From contig VDFB02275531.1 of assembly GCA_007258455.2 (NCBI GenBank), positions 1-64,000 on the forward strand: a DNA stretch of 64,000 nucleotides, written 5' to 3'. The stretch is from Sequoia sempervirens (Eukaryota; Streptophyta; Pinopsida; Cupressales; Cupressaceae). The notes under the pieces were generated by a model. It was not told the origin of the DNA. It saw nothing but the letters and a program-made list of their open reading frames with translations, and ran no database searches. The position numbers and the translations under genes were made by a program. Of this stretch, positions 1 to 13,142 are shown piece by piece. Every line of letters begins with the position of its first letter. Within the stretch, counting starts at the first letter, position 1.

Positions 1-2640
1 TAGAGCATATTCATGGTTCACCCACCCTGCTCGACTTGGAAAATGCTACTAACCTAGAGCATACTAGAGGCACCTACTCTGCCCCACACGTAAACACAAA
101 AGAAATAGTTCACTAGGTTTGGACTCCTTCAAAACCCTTTTGGAAATAGACAAGGATACATTTTAAAACTAGGGCACACTTGCCCCTTAAAGATTCATTT
201 TCATGTATACCCGAAATATGAGGCATGAGCCTCGAATCTTGGCTTCGGCCTTTGGTTCATGTTTATCCTAACACTTTAGGATTCTTTCCTATATAATTTA
301 ACCTGAATGGACAAAATTCAAAAGGATAGCTCTTTACTCGAGAATCCTTAGCGAAGATTTAGGACTCAAGAAAACCTTAGTAGGGTTTGAACCTTTGCTT
401 TGACAACTCAGTTTTTGGAATAAAGACTTTCTATAACTCTTAAAGATTCAATATTTAAACAAAATTTACTTTTAAATGTGACAATTTTTCCACCTTGCAC
501 CATTGTGCTCCATACTGGTTCTTATCATAGTTTGAGAAAAAAATTATCCTTAAAAGATTTTAAAACAAGCACATCTACCAACCCTACCTAGGTCAAATCA
601 TACAAGCTTTCTAAGCACTTTACAACTCTAGCAAAAGCACGAGCTCAAGGCTCTTTATTCTAGAGAAAATAACAAAACAACTATCAATTAACAAACTTAG
701 CAACTATTCCGGCTCTTCTAAAACACAAGCTCCTCTTCAAGATGAATTTAAACATGTATCAAATAACAATGGAGCATCAACTCTAGTTTCCTCCTTTCAA
801 ATTCATAAAATCAAATAACCAAATTGGGTTTATTAGATAGCATAAACTTAAGCTTTTGCAACAAGTTTCTAGCTTCAACTCGTTTAAGCCTCTAACTACC
901 ATTTTCAAACAATTCAAGAAATAGAAAAGACTAGAAAGAAAGACAACATGCTCTATATTCAGCTCCAAAAAGTTTCTAACCACCAACTTGTAGCATTTCA
1001 AGTGGTGATAAAAGAACAACAAAAAGGAATGGTTACATGCATAATATACAAATCTTAAAAGCCTCTAAGTTGTCACTCTTAATCACAAAAAATGGTAAAT
1101 GAATATAATTGAGAGATTACATGCCTACTATAGATTGAGTGGGAAAGTGTCATAGACTAATTAGTTGTGGTTGAGCCAAAAAACACTACAATACTAGTTT
1201 CACTTTTCAACTAACTACTCCAACTATAGTTGCCTCTTCTCCTTCAAATGAAGAACTTATAAAGTCATTGATTTCCTTAACTTATCCCAGAATACAATCT
1301 TTCCAACCCTTACAAAATTCATAAGAATTGTATATATATAGGTCGATCCAAAAATAGTTCCAAGAATTGGTTGCAAAATAGTTCTAAAACCCCCCAAACT
1401 TTTACCACCGTCGCCTAAGAATGGACATTCCAATTATTCGTAAAAATCAATTTAAAAAAACTGAGTGCTCTCAAGGGTGGTGAACTACCATTTTCCTCAT
1501 GACAAGTAAATATTTTGTTACACCAAGGCAATCAAGAGTCAATTATCAAGAGTGGGTGTTATCACAATTCCAAGCATTCCATGTTGCCTAGCCACGTAGA
1601 CCAGCTAAGAGTGTAAAAGCTCAACAATAATGTTATGCAGCAAAAGGAAAATAATAATGGTCCAACTAATAAAAACAAGTTGATTAAATCTTATAAATAA
1701 CCCTCGTTAATCTAGCATCGATATTCATATATATCCTTGCCTTGACCAAAAGCGAGGAATGCAAAATATGTAGAAAGAATTAGAAGATAATCCTAAGCTG
1801 CTAAGGTTATGCGGGAATATTTTATTAATAGCAAGATAAATGACCATTTATTGATTTCCTTAATTGATCTTACCTTAAGAAAGGCGATGAATACATATAT
1901 TACCTGGAAATCCACTTAATATTTCCTTTACAAATTGACTTATCCCCACTGCCTATAGGTGGTTTAAAAAGAAAATAATTTATAAAGATTTGATAACCCT
2001 TTAGTAAGAATAAATAATACAAGCAAAAAGTTGACAGTCAAAATCAGTTTTTGGCCTTTTAACATATGGATTTATTTAGCATTTATATGCATTGAGCCCT
2101 CTAACTTCCAATTGGCTTGTAAGCCAATTTTATTAACACGAATAAGTCAATGATAACTTGCAACCATGTGACTTAGTTACTAGTAGCTACAAAATTATAA
2201 ATTGTGTCATCTTGGCATTATTGCCAAAGATAAAATATCATGCCACTACATTAACAAGATAGTGTGAGTAAATATATAAATATACATACATGCATGCACA
2301 TGTTCATTTATGCGCACGCAAATGTACATGCATGTTTGTAGATGTAATAGTTGTGTATACACACTTGCACATGTGTCCATGTACGCATACACAAACCCAT
2401 GTATGCATAGGTTGGCTCCCCACCCAAGTACGTATGCTTATATACATATTCGCTCATACTCAAACTTATGAAGGAAAGAGAAACACGTAAAATGAACCAA
2501 AAACCCTAATCCACCTTTTATCGAAAAGTAGAAAACAAGACAAACTAACCCTAAAATTCTTACCTCAAGCATCCCAAGACTTGACCAATACCTAATAGGG
2601 TTGAGGGTCATTCAGACCTGACTCAAGCATAAATGGAAAA
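1..2640. other. Unclassified noncoding repeat-like DNA
   Basis: I recognise no gene here. Reading frames on both strands are short and show no domain motif. The stretch is AT-rich, with no clear terminal repeats or target duplication inside the window. It probably belongs to the same inserted element as the LTR-like sequence ending at 3957, because the recognisable G0 element only begins at 3958. The left end lies outside the window, so the class cannot be settled. Confidence 0.35.
2276..2425. repeat. Alternating purine-pyrimidine tract rich in CA/TG and ATGC
   Basis: A low-complexity stretch made of degenerate TATACATACATGCATGC-like units with many CACATG, TGCATG and TACGCA words. It alternates purine and pyrimidine over most of its length. 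The short open frame across it has only simple repeated residues and is not a credible protein. Confidence 0.6.
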
Positions 2641-2979
2641 CCAGATTTTTCCCAACTTCACCTCTCTCCCAGATGATACTCCCCCTCAGTTGAACTGGAG
2701 GCACTTGGTTCAACCTGCATCATCACTCAGAAAACAAGGGTAGTTATCTCGATAACAATAAAGTTGCATCATCATATTACATTCATTATATCATCTACTT
2801 ATTCAATAATAAATGACTTGCATAAGCATTATTTTTGTTTCATGGCAACAAAGCATCCATAATTTAACCAAAAACCAAAACAAAATATGCATAATTTTCA
2901 TCATAGCATCATTTATTTTTAGAGTTTATAATATTTCATTGCAAATTTTACTGAAAGTAAAACTAGTCTTTTGAAAACT

Positions 2980-3957
2980 AGGGTGGGATGTAATAGTTGG
3001 ATCCGAGCTTCTTGATTCTACTTATAGATTTGTTGGATCATTGCTAAATAATTATGTAGGTGAGTTTTTGTATCTTGTCAAGGTGTAGGGTTTTGAATGC
3101 AACAATGGAAAAATTGAATCTTCAAGCTTCCCTCAATCCTCTCCAAATCTAAAACCAACACATTCAAAGAGAAAGGAAGGGTTGTGCCATTTAGGGGTTT
3201 GCCTTAGTCAAACCATGTGTTAGTGTTTCCACTTCCACAATGGAAATGAAAATAATTGAACAGATAAATGATAGCAAGGAATGATGAATCAACAAAGTTC
3301 TACAACTCACCACCCTTCAATTTGGCTTCCTTGAAGGACTGAAGTCATGCACATCACCTCAAGGTCTTGGATCTTGCTTGAATTTCTTAGAGACCTACAA
3401 AAGGGTTGGCCTTCATAAACAGTGATAACATAAGCATACATGAACTCACATATCATTTGACATGATGTTTGGATCTTGAATTGTTGCAATCATGTTCACA
3501 AATGTTGCTCTTGACTTGCTTGATAATGCTCTTGATGTTCACTTGTTGCTATATTTCTCTTGTTCTTGCTAGATAGATTTCAAATGATGCAATAACTAGG
3601 TATTTATAGGTATTTATTCAATTTCCCACAAATTAGATCCTGATAGCTAACATTTGCAACTTGAATTGGAAATGATAAAATGTTGACACTGACATTTTCA
3701 AATTTGGGACCAAGAAAAATAGGGAGATGTTGCCACCATAGGGTCTCTTTGTCCTAGCCCTATTTTTTAGAATTCAAGGTGTCAAGGACAAAGTATCAGA
3801 TGAATGCATTTTTTTTGTGCTTGCAATTTATCAGAAAATGATAAAATAAGCCTCATAATGCATAATTTAGGAAATTAGGGGTTCAACCAAGTCCAACAAT
3901 TAAGGGAGAGCAAAACATAGTGTGAAATTGTCAAGGGTGACAATTTTTGACGCTACA
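2980..3957 (-). repeat. Probable LTR of a minus-strand element truncating G0
   Basis: Read on the minus strand from 3957, the sequence begins TGTAGCGTCAAAAATTG, a TGTAG...AAAAATT start much like the E2 LTR start at 9385. A TATA-like motif (TATAAATA) lies near 3600 on the same strand. Recognisable G0 gag sequence begins directly at 3958, which supports 3957 as an insertion edge. I found no primer-binding site or matching second LTR, so the inner boundary near 2980 is a guess and the element class is unproven. Confidence 0.4.
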
Positions 3958-4849
3958 ACCTCCAATTGGAATCAACACCAACAAGACATATGGCCACCAC
4001 AAAATTAACAAGGACCATATTATAATTCCCAATGGCCACCCCCACAAATCCAATGAGCACCACAATTGCAAAGAGGTCAACATTGGAAAAATCAAAATCA
4101 AAATTATCAATAGCCCTTGCAGCCACAATAATAAGCCATAATACCAAATCCAAGAATAGTTGCACCAACACCACCAAGAGTACCTCAATTTGTAGCACAA
4201 CCTACACCTAACCCAAATAATAACCCTATCCAATAGACTTATGCTAACAACACCATACAATACCCTACTTATAGGGTTGAGGTGAGTGATGTCCACCTTA
4301 GATCAGGGAAAATGCTAGTTGGGCCTTCATCTCCTCACATCATAGAGTTGATTGATGAGGAACTCCCAATGAAAATTATGGACAAAAAACCTAGGGAACC
4401 TAAATCAAATCATGTCAAACCAACAAAATAAAGTCCAAAACCTCCATTCCCTAAGAGATCAACAATCTGAAAACATCATTCACAAGCTAAATTTGATCTA
4501 TTGGGACAACTCAAAGATGTTTGCATTAAGGTACCCCTCATTCAAGAAATTAAGGAAGTGCCAATTTATACCAAAATAGTGAGAAAGTTATACCTCAAAA
4601 ATCTTGACAGGAAACGTAAGGACCCTCAAATTATGCATATTTCAAGACAACTTGTAGATATTATGTTAGGAAACACAGTTTTACCCAAGTATGCAAACCC
4701 TAGAAGCCCTATTGTGGATGTAAAAATAAATGGTACTCTCATCAAGAATATCTTAATTGACCTTGTAGAATCTATTAATTTAATGACCAAGGAAACCTTG
4801 AAGTTATCACAGCTAATGGAGCTTACACCTACACCTATTGTGTTGCAGT
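3958..4849 (+). pseudogene. G0 fragment A: gag C-terminal region and start of protease (Athila-like Ty3/gypsy)
   Basis: This is the left half of the outermost gypsy element. A Gln/Pro/Asn-rich gag tail at 3958-4250 is followed by YPTYRVEVSDVHLRSGK near 4261-4311, which recurs in G1 at about 9070-9130. The protease region follows, with KINGTLIKNILIDLVES at 4729-4770. The usual D-L-G active site reads D-L-V, so the protease looks inactive. Several stops sit where G1 has Gln or Trp codons. The frame stops at 4849 because G1 is inserted there and resumes at 62260 within the same codon. The left side is cut at 3957. The family assignment is firm as Ty3/gypsy and likely Athila-like from the protease and primer type of its relative G1. 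Confidence 0.8.
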
Positions 4850-6322
4850 TGACGAGCCTAATTAATAGCTAGTTTTCTCTTGTTTAGTTCATCTTGTAAA
4901 CACTTTAAGCTGCTTATTTCATATACATTCTTGAACTTATATACCTTTTATATATTTTATGTCATCCAAACCAAACTTTGATGAGTGGAAATATGATTAT
5001 GATATGATGATGTTTGTATGGATGAATTTTTGAATGTGCATGAAATTCAGTGTGAATCTGTGTTTAATTCATAATTGTTAATGGTATTTATGCTTTAGAT
5101 GAAAATAACTCCTTGCCGTAAGAAGAATTGCAACCCGCAAAAACTAGAGAACTCAACCCACAACCAAAGGATTCTAGGCCAATTGTAGGGGAGATTCCAA
5201 GGACACTGGAAACATGACAATTGTAGAAATGATGGAAGCAATTAGTGGGGTGGTCAATTGTGAGTCATCAGAGCATTCAATAATATGATGGAGGAAAGAA
5301 GAAGTTTCTAGTAACCAAGAACATGACGTGACTATTTGCATAAAGCATGTCTTTGTCATTTCGTTAAAGCAGAGTTGCAAACCTATTTGTCTTCTTCTAT
5401 CTTTTACAATTATAGTTCCAGCTTCAAAGACTTTGTCTCTCTCTATTTTGAAGGAGAGTGGACATCTTCATTTAATTTTTGTTTTCAGTCCTTATGCAAA
5501 TAAACCTCCTCCCAAACCTATATAGTTGGATCGATGGTTGAGGAACAAATCTAGTTGGAAGATATGTTTTGACAAAACTTATAATTTTGTTTCACATATA
5601 ATATCTTTGTTAGTTTTTTGTTATGCATTCATGAATGAGAAAATTGTGAAGATTCTTGTCAGATTGTAGAGTTTAGTTATATGCAATAAAGATTTTCCAG
5701 TTTACTGTTATGATTAGTTGAATCAAGTAGCACATAGTTAGTTTCTCTTATGGGTACAACAACTTGAACAAGGGCCACTCAAGGAACTGCTCACCCACCT
5801 TAATTTTTGTTGTTAATTTAGATTTTTTACATTATTGCATTCATTTCAATAGATTCCTCATTGCATGCACGTGAATGATATTTAGTCTCATTATTTAAGT
5901 TATGTAATGCATCACTGGGTCATCCTCTAAAGTGAATCAAGTAGTTAGAAGTAAGAATCAAATGTCTTAGTGAAATTGGAAAGTTCAGGTTTAGCAATTA
6001 ATAGTTACAGTGTTAAGTTGAAGGTACCCGCAACATCAGTAGCAGATTAAGTTATTTCCCCTATTTTATAGTTTATGCTTTATTTTCCTTTTCTAGATTT
6101 TAATGTTTTTCTACACATGTGTAAACCACCTATACTTGATGATACAGGTCTTGTAAAATCTATGAATGCACATACAATGCCAACATCATCAAAAGCTTAC
6201 AACACCTTGGTTGATAATTTAATGGAGTCTTTGCAATGGTTTAGTGGACTGTTCAGTTAGGAACCCTTCCTATGAATTATGTGTCTAACATCAAGTTGAC
6301 TGGACATTAGTGAGGCCTTACA
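4850..6322 (+). repeat. G1 left LTR
   Basis: About 1473 bp, starting TGACGAG and ending GAGGCCTTACA. It matches 59427-59453 plus 60834-62254 along its length, with scattered substitutions and small indels; by eye the two are roughly 88-90% alike. The primer-binding site starts a few bases after it, fixing the plus orientation. Confidence 0.88.
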
Positions 6323-6326
6323 TTTT

Positions 6327-6344
6327 TGGTGACGTTGCCAGGGA
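6327..6344 (+). promoter_or_regulatory. G1 primer-binding site, tRNA-Asp type
   Basis: TGGTGACGTTGCCAGGGA lies five bases after the left LTR. It is a near match to the TGGCGCCGTTGCCGGGGA site that Athila and Tat elements use to prime from tRNA-Asp. The mismatches are mostly transitions, as expected from methylated cytosine decay. This site supports the Athila/Tat assignment of G1. Confidence 0.8.
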
Positions 6345-6627
6345 TGGTGCTACATTCAAGATTCTCCTATGTTATTTCAAGATTTCATAGTTAGAATTTT
6401 ATCTTCAACATTATGGTAATTAGGAATTAGTTAAAAATACAAAAACATTTTACTAACAATGTGCAAGAGTCGTTGATCCAAAGAGTCACAACTATTGCAT
6501 GTGGAGGTGACAAGACACTCTAGGAATATTTCTCCCCTCAACACATGAAGCTTTAGAGGATATTGGTGATCATCATGAATAGGGTGAGGGTATCCCTGAA
6601 GAAGAATCATCCCTAACATAAATATCC

Positions 6628-6861
6628 ATGTCACATACAAAGGAGACTTCCCATACACATATCATCACCATGGGTGATGCTATAGTGGAAGACCCACTAG
6701 AGCATGTAACGTTTGAGTTCCTCATTACCAACCAGGAGAGAGCAACTACATTGAAGAATATACCTCCTTTAGCATTACCTGTCTTCTATGGGTTGGTCAT
6801 GGAGGACCCAAATACATTCCTTTTTGAGTTTGATGTGTTGTGCAGAAGTTATGATTATACT
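6628..6861 (+). pseudogene. G1 gag, N-terminal part
   Basis: The first gag segment is open from the ATG at 6628. It contains the gypsy gag entry PPLALPVFYGLVMEDPNTF at about 6766-6822, then a stretch ending ...CRSYDYT at 6861. Gag forms the cytoplasmic particle that packages element RNA. The frame is cut at 6861 by a solo LTR and resumes in frame at 7946. The 300 bases between the primer site and 6628 are an untranslated leader with no other visible feature. Confidence 0.75.
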
Positions 6862-7940
6862 TGTTTGTTGAAAAAATTTTCCTTTAAGAAATAGCACAAA
6901 TTGACTCTATTTCGTCCAGGAAGAGAACATAATATATCAAAAACAATTGGAGAGATCACCATTTCATTGGTGATCTTCCTCTAAATTTTAATTGAGGTAC
7001 AACTCCCTCTTCTGATATAATTTTGGCTTTTTGAAATATAAGAAAATGAGGTATTATTTTAACCAGAAAGCAGGAAAGGAAAACTAACATCTATCCATGG
7101 CCATGAAAATAGATGCGATAAGAAATGCTTTTAAACTACTAATAGTGTTGAAATGTAGATTGGAAAACAATCAATATTGTAGCTCACATACTAGATTATT
7201 AAGATCTTGTTGACTCAACTCACTTGAAACTTAACATTCACTATAAATAAATGAATAAAATACCATTGAACAACACATCCTCAAAGGGAAGGAATATTCA
7301 AATGATCATATAAGTTCACAAACTTATACATAAACATTGGAATTCTATTCACAAATCCATTATGCACAAATAATAAACATTCGCAACAAAATATCAAACT
7401 GCAAAATTTATCCTTTGATTATGATCTATTCTCACTCATACATCATAGTGCAAGGGAGATCAAAATTTTTGGACCCCTTCTTCTTTGAAGTTTTACAATA
7501 AATAGGAAAGAGTGAACTTTCAGTTTCTATAACTGACACTTTTTCAATTTGAGAGTTATAAAGATATATAAAATAAAATAAAATCTCCATCTTTGTAACT
7601 CCTTCTTTGATAAAATTATCCCCTTTTTTATGACCAATAGTTAAAACATTTATTCATGCCTCCATATATTTCCAATAATGTATCATCCTTTAAAATGGCT
7701 CCAATAATCATTGTAGGCACCCACGAAGCTCCAAAAATATAAAAATTTCAAAAAAATAGCTTTTGACTATCATTTTCACCTTTAAAAAGTGGTTGTTAGG
7801 ATTTTGAAAGATTTTCTAATCTTTGTCAAGATTTTGGATGAAATCCTAACCTTTTCAAGATTTTGGAAGATTTTCTAACTTTGTGAAGTTTTCAGAACAC
7901 AAGTTATTTTTGGAAAATATGTTCAAAATTGAGGCTAACA
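6862..7940. mobile_element. Solo LTR S1 inside G1 gag
   Basis: A 1079-bp segment starts TGTTTGTTG and ends GCTAACA, flanked on both sides by the 5-bp duplication atact (6857-6861 and 7941-7945). Excising it with one repeat restores the gag frame across the junction. No gene, primer site or second LTR is present, so a solo LTR left by LTR-LTR recombination fits best. An AT-rich TATAAA-like run lies near 7557-7590. It matches no other LTR in the window, so its family is unknown. Confidence 0.78.
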
Positions 7941-7945
7941 ATACT

Positions 7946-9384
7946 ATAGATGCACATAGGCTCAAACTGTTTCCAACAACCCTGAAGGATGTTGCTCTAA
8001 GATGGTTTATGGGTTTGGGAATAGATGATGTTCCAAATTGGAATACTAGGACTACTATAGAGGAATAGACAAAAAGAGAGATGACATCTTTAAGATGTCA
8101 CAAAAGGAGGATGAATCCCTGGAAGACTACATGGAAAGGTTCTAGTTTTTCCTTATGAAATCCTACTAGAATAGACTCTTTGATGAGTCTTTAAAGCTAA
8201 TATTCTTAAGGGGGAATTAATGAGGATTGCATGGATGCACTTAACCTCATTGGGGCAAGAGATATCTCTCAAGCACCATTTGAGGAGATTTGCAAGGCAT
8301 GCAAGAACTATTAAGGTCTTTCACAAAGAAGGTTAGAGGAGATAGGGAATCTTCTATCATCAAACCTTCCAATGGAGTCTCTAGAGTTGAATTGAGTAAT
8401 ATTTGTCAAACATGAAGGAGGATATTATTAGCCATATGGTTGCACAGCTATATACCCTACATATCAAAAAGAAGCAAGAGGAGACAAAGGAAGATCTTAT
8501 AGAATACTACCCACATTGTAGATCAAGGACTAACTGTAAATGCAAGGTGCCAAGTATCTTTGAAGGTACATCAAAATTTCATGCATTGGAAGGAGAAGAT
8601 GGACAAGTATCCTACATAGCTCAAAGGAAACCATGGCAGCCAAGACAAGGTATGCCCCAAGATTCTTTGAATTATAACATGTCATTTCCTGGTAACAATT
8701 CAAATCTTCCTAATTGGAATCCTTAGTCATGGGACAATATACAAAACCAACAATGGAAAGTTCCTCAAACCATTTGGAACCAACAACAGTGAAATATGTT
8801 GCCATCAAAAAATTACCAAGGATGTAACTATAATTCCCAATGGCCACCCCAACAAAACCAATGACAACCCCAGTGGAAAAGAGGCAAGGAATGGAAAAAA
8901 CAAAATATGAATTATCAGTAGCCACAATAAACTTTGCAACCACAACAACAATCAATTATTCCAAACCCAACAAATCTAGCACCATAGCCACCTAGAGCAC
9001 CTCATCTTCTAGCACAGCCTGCACCTAACCCCAATAACAAGCCTGTTCAACAAGCCTACACTAATGAAGTTGTTCAATACCCTACTTATGGGGTAGAGGT
9101 GAGTGATTTCCACCTTAGATTAGGGAAAAGTTTGGTTGGAACTTCATCCCATCAAATCATTGAATTGATTGATGAATAACTCCCAACAGAGACCTTGGAC
9201 AATCAACCTAAGGAGCTTAAGTCAAATCAAGTTAACCAAACCAATCCAAGTCTAGAGCCCCCATTCCCTAGAAAGATTAGTAGTTCAAAGACATCAAACA
9301 CAAGTTGAAACTAACCTACTAGGACAACTTAAAGATGATTGTATCAAAATACCCCTTATCCAAGCCATTAAGGAGGTTCCTATC
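7946..9384 (+). pseudogene. G1 gag core, zinc-binding remnant and gag-protease linker
   Basis: After the S1 insert, gag continues with LKLFPTTLKDVALRWFMGLG (7966-8025), a core gypsy gag segment. A frameshifted part follows, with FKMSQKEDESLEDYMERF near 8091-8143 and MDALNLIGARDISQAPFEEI near 8230-8290. At 8412-8555 there is a coiled-coil-like stretch and HCRSRTNCKC, a degraded Cys-rich knuckle. A Gln/Trp/Asn-rich tail and YPTYGVEVSDFHLRLGKSL at 9078-9134 precede the protease. There are at least three frameshifts and several stops. The frame breaks at 9384 at the E2 insertion and continues at 46682. Confidence 0.8.
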
Positions 9385-10702
9385 TGTAGACACTTAAAAA
9401 TTTCCTGAATGATATCATGCACTCGAATTGGGTATATACTAACATCATTTCATCTCGAAACCCATCCTCTTTTTGCTTAATTGATTAAATTTTCATCACT
9501 ATTTAATTAATTATGTCATTTTTGTCTATTAATCTAATTGACCTAATTAGGGTTAATTCACCCCCCTCTTGCACTAATATTTCATCCTATTAAATTGAAT
9601 AAATCAAATTATTTAATTTAATCCCTAAATCCCTCTTATTTAATTATATAACCCTAAGTTATTTAATTAAATGTCATATCATATCTCCCATTTTCATTAA
9701 ATCATTTATTTAATGAATATCATGTAATTCTTCTAAAATTGCATAATTAACATTGTTTAATTATCTAATTACTAATCCTCCCGCTTGCAAGGGAATATTC
9801 CTTGGGGAATATTTCTCCTTTGCACATTCCTCCAAAAGGAATATTCCAATATTCTCCTTTGCACAATTTAATTTTGTTTTAGTTAACTAAATGTCTAATT
9901 TCCCTCACCCATGAGAATATTCTTTACATATTCTCTTTCTTCACTCATTTGAAAAGGGTAATATTCCTTTTTGAAACAAGCTCTCAACAAACTTTTGGGA
10001 AATCTTTTTGAAAGTGTATTTGTTTGGAAGAATATGAGCCCTTTATTCTTTCCTTGATCCATGTGATCATTTATTCTCATCCATTGATGAGAATCCATGA
10101 TCTGTGTTTCATCTTTCCTCATTTTTTGACCATTGATTAACCTTTTTAATCTCAACCTTTCATTTCTCATTTGTCCTATGAATAGGTCACTATTTGGAGA
10201 CAAATGGATCCATCTTTTAAGAGAAAAATCATGTTGTTAAAATCACCTTCACTTGCACTCATATTTAGCACTTATTTAGCATATTTTACCTTAATTTACT
10301 TGCATCATTAGCTTAGCTTTCATTAATGGATTCCATGATAACATATATGCATCCATTTAGTATATTGTGTAATTAGGGTTTCAATCTTATTAGCTTAAAA
10401 TCCATTTAGATTAGCTTTTCATACATTTACATCAATCATATTAGCCTACATCATGTTAAAATAGCTTGCATCATGTTAATTTAACATTTAAATAATGTTT
10501 TATCACACATCTTTCATTAGTTTCGTCGATTCTCTTCAATAGAATCAATCAGAATAGGGTCATTATCTATGGGACTGGGAAAGAGTTTTCATTCCAAATC
10601 AATGCGACACCACTCCCCCAATAGGATAAGTTTCAATGGATTAGAATAGGTGTTTTATGAAGCTTTCATATTTTAATATGTTAGTTTTAATGGATTCCTA
10701 GT
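9385..10702 (+). repeat. E2 left LTR, first part
   Basis: This is the 5' part of the left LTR up to the LARD insertion; 10698-10702 is the target duplication ctagt. It matches 45665-46565 in the right LTR. The right copy lacks two blocks present here, about 300 bp around 9620-9930 and about 80 bp near 10230-10310. The LTR resumes at 17929. Confidence 0.85.
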
Positions 10703-12040
10703 TGCAAGGGAAAAGGGAGTCATCGTAGAATAAAAACATCTAAGAACAATAGTGCCTTCAATGATTTTAATTTCATTAAATTGCCTCAAAGACACATACA
10801 ACTATGCCACAAAGCGGAAACAGACACAGTTCATTTCCCACATCAATCCTTTTGAGAGAAGCACATGTAAATTCAATTTCAACAACTTGCATAAATCAAT
10901 TCAACAAACAAAACCAATAAACATGAAAGATGGGATAGAAGATAAGAACACAAATTTACATGGGGAAAACCCTTTCAGGTAAAAAACCCCACACTCCAAA
11001 ATCCTAGATTGCCATTGTATTATTCAACAACAAAAATAGTTACAAATACAATATCAAGCTCTAAGCCTTTACAAAGTTACATCTTGTTCATCTTGGAGAA
11101 ATATTTGACAACATAATAGTTCAAGATCCTCACACTATTACAATACTCTCACACAACATACAGTGCAGATCCATCTCCTCTAATTAGCCTCTTGGCCTCA
11201 CTAGCCAGCCTCATGGCCAGCCCAACCTTCACATTCTTCGCTCTCACTCACCTTCTGAATGTTTCCAGAATCGTCATATCAAATACAACATTGTTCTGCA
11301 TTCCTTCAGGTCAGCTCTAAACAACTTTATGTCAGAGTACTAATTTACCAACCAATGGGCTAACAGGTAGTTACATCGCTATTAGGTAAATACAACTATC
11401 GACCTTAGTTTCAAAATGTTGGTCCAATGAATCATTGATTCACAACAACGATGTGAAATAAAAAAAAGACTCCATGCCATGTGTCACCACATCACTTGTT
11501 CATCATTTTTTGACCATTTCATTATTCCATCTTTTCCTGTAGCTTCTAAGCTTAACCACCATACAGCAAGCCATATTACAAACCTCTGCAGGACCGCGGT
11601 TTACCATTTTTCCAAACCACCACTCTACTGCAGGACCATCAACAGACCCTTGCGGGTCAATGGTAACACTGCACTACCACAGCCACTTCCTAGCCCTATT
11701 GTGGTGTGGCGATAACAACACCACACCACTACAGGAGGTCTTCAACATAGCCACAAGGTGGCGGTAAAACCACACTACCACTAGACAACCAAAGGACCCC
11801 CGAGGTAGGGCGGTAACCATGCTACCGTTGAATAGCCAGAGGGACCTCACGGTATGGCAGTATACACCACACAACCGCACCTCAGCTGAAAGCCTCCCAC
11901 AGTATGGAGGTAACTGTGCTACCACACCTCTCTTACAATCATCCAATGGTACAATGGTACAAGTAGAATCCATCACTTTCAGAGGTCTAAGCAACAAAAC
12001 TAGGGTTTCGCCCGTGAGTTTGAGACACACATTCTCAACA
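10703..12040 (-). repeat. LARD LTR, left copy (3' LTR of the minus-strand element)
   Basis: 1338 bp from TGCAAGGG to TTCTCAACA, matching 16588-17928. On the minus strand it contains the gggttttttacc...gggttttccc region typical of copia LTRs downstream of the transcription start. Confidence 0.88.
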
Positions 12041-12052
12041 ATCTCCCACTTG
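12041..12052 (-). promoter_or_regulatory. LARD polypurine tract
   Basis: The minus-strand sequence CAAGTGGGAGAT directly abuts the left LTR copy. It matches the purine tract that primes plus-strand DNA synthesis in Ty1/copia elements and confirms the minus orientation. Confidence 0.75.
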
Positions 12053-13142
12053 ACGAAGAACTCACCAAACCCCTATCCAACCTTCAAAACCATTGTATCA
12101 TAGCCATTCATGTAATAATAAGAATCTCAAACAATGCTCTCGTGCTCCATCCAAGACACCTGCACCAACATCCAAGACGCCCACCAACTCAGGCAACGGT
12201 TTCATCCATCCACTATAGGACAAGAAATGAGCCAAGGCGTATATGCACTGGTCTACATAACACAAACACTAGATCCAACTAATATCAAAGACTATAACAT
12301 GTTGCCACCACTTTACTATGCTCACATGCTATACAAAAGCAATATCAACTTCAAAGCCTTAAATATAACACAACCGTGAATTCATTCTCCAGAAACAAGA
12401 TAGAACATTAGCTAGAATAGTAACAAGAAAATTGAATACTCCCATCCAACTCATTAACCCACACGACTGAAAAATAGCACCCACAACAAGTGCTAATCTA
12501 TCCAATCACACATACCTCCAAGGTATCAACATCAACAAAACTCACACCACTCCATAACCAACCCATCAACAACAAAATACAAGCTCTATGTTCCAACCAT
12601 TCAAAGAAGACAAAGCACATCCAAGAACTCCCACTGCATGGGTAATGAATCTAAAAAGATCAAGACTAACCAAGTCTAGTAATAACAACACATACAAAAT
12701 GTAAACATGTAGTACCAAGAAATTATCCACAATGATATGTAGAACCTGCAACCAACTACTACAAGAATCATTTCTCTCAACAGTCTTCTAGAGCTCTTCC
12801 AAGTTCTTCACACCCAACACAGGAAAGAGATAAAGAACCATCAAGTTATCACCCAAGAACATAAGTGAAAACACATGACCACAAGCTCGTGATCACTATA
12901 GGTTTGACCAAACCTCAAACCAATGTAAAATGAAGTCAAACTTCCAAGAAGACAACCAAGACTAAAGAGAGAAACACTGCACAACATATACCTGTAGAAC
13001 ATCCTCCTACATACACCTCTAAAAACCAACCATGTCAAGTATGATCTCCTTCACATCCCAAAGGAAAATCTATAACAACACCCAACCGTTCAATCACCAA
13101 GATCAAACTTAACATATGTAACATGTAATCAACATGGATGTA

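Noticed and set aside
783..1022. Minus-strand open frame of 79 codons
   Set aside because: No domain, biased AT-rich composition and no neighbour context; expected by chance in AT-rich DNA.
2670..2700. Minus-strand GAGGGGGAGTATCAT as a copia polypurine tract
   Set aside because: No LTR start or LTR pair is visible next to it; the match alone is too short.
3931..4296. Minus-strand frame of 121 codons with many Leu, Trp and Ile, looking like a membrane protein
   Set aside because: It is the reverse complement of the Gln/Asn-rich gag tail of G0; the same shadow appears opposite the G1 gag at 8710-8955.
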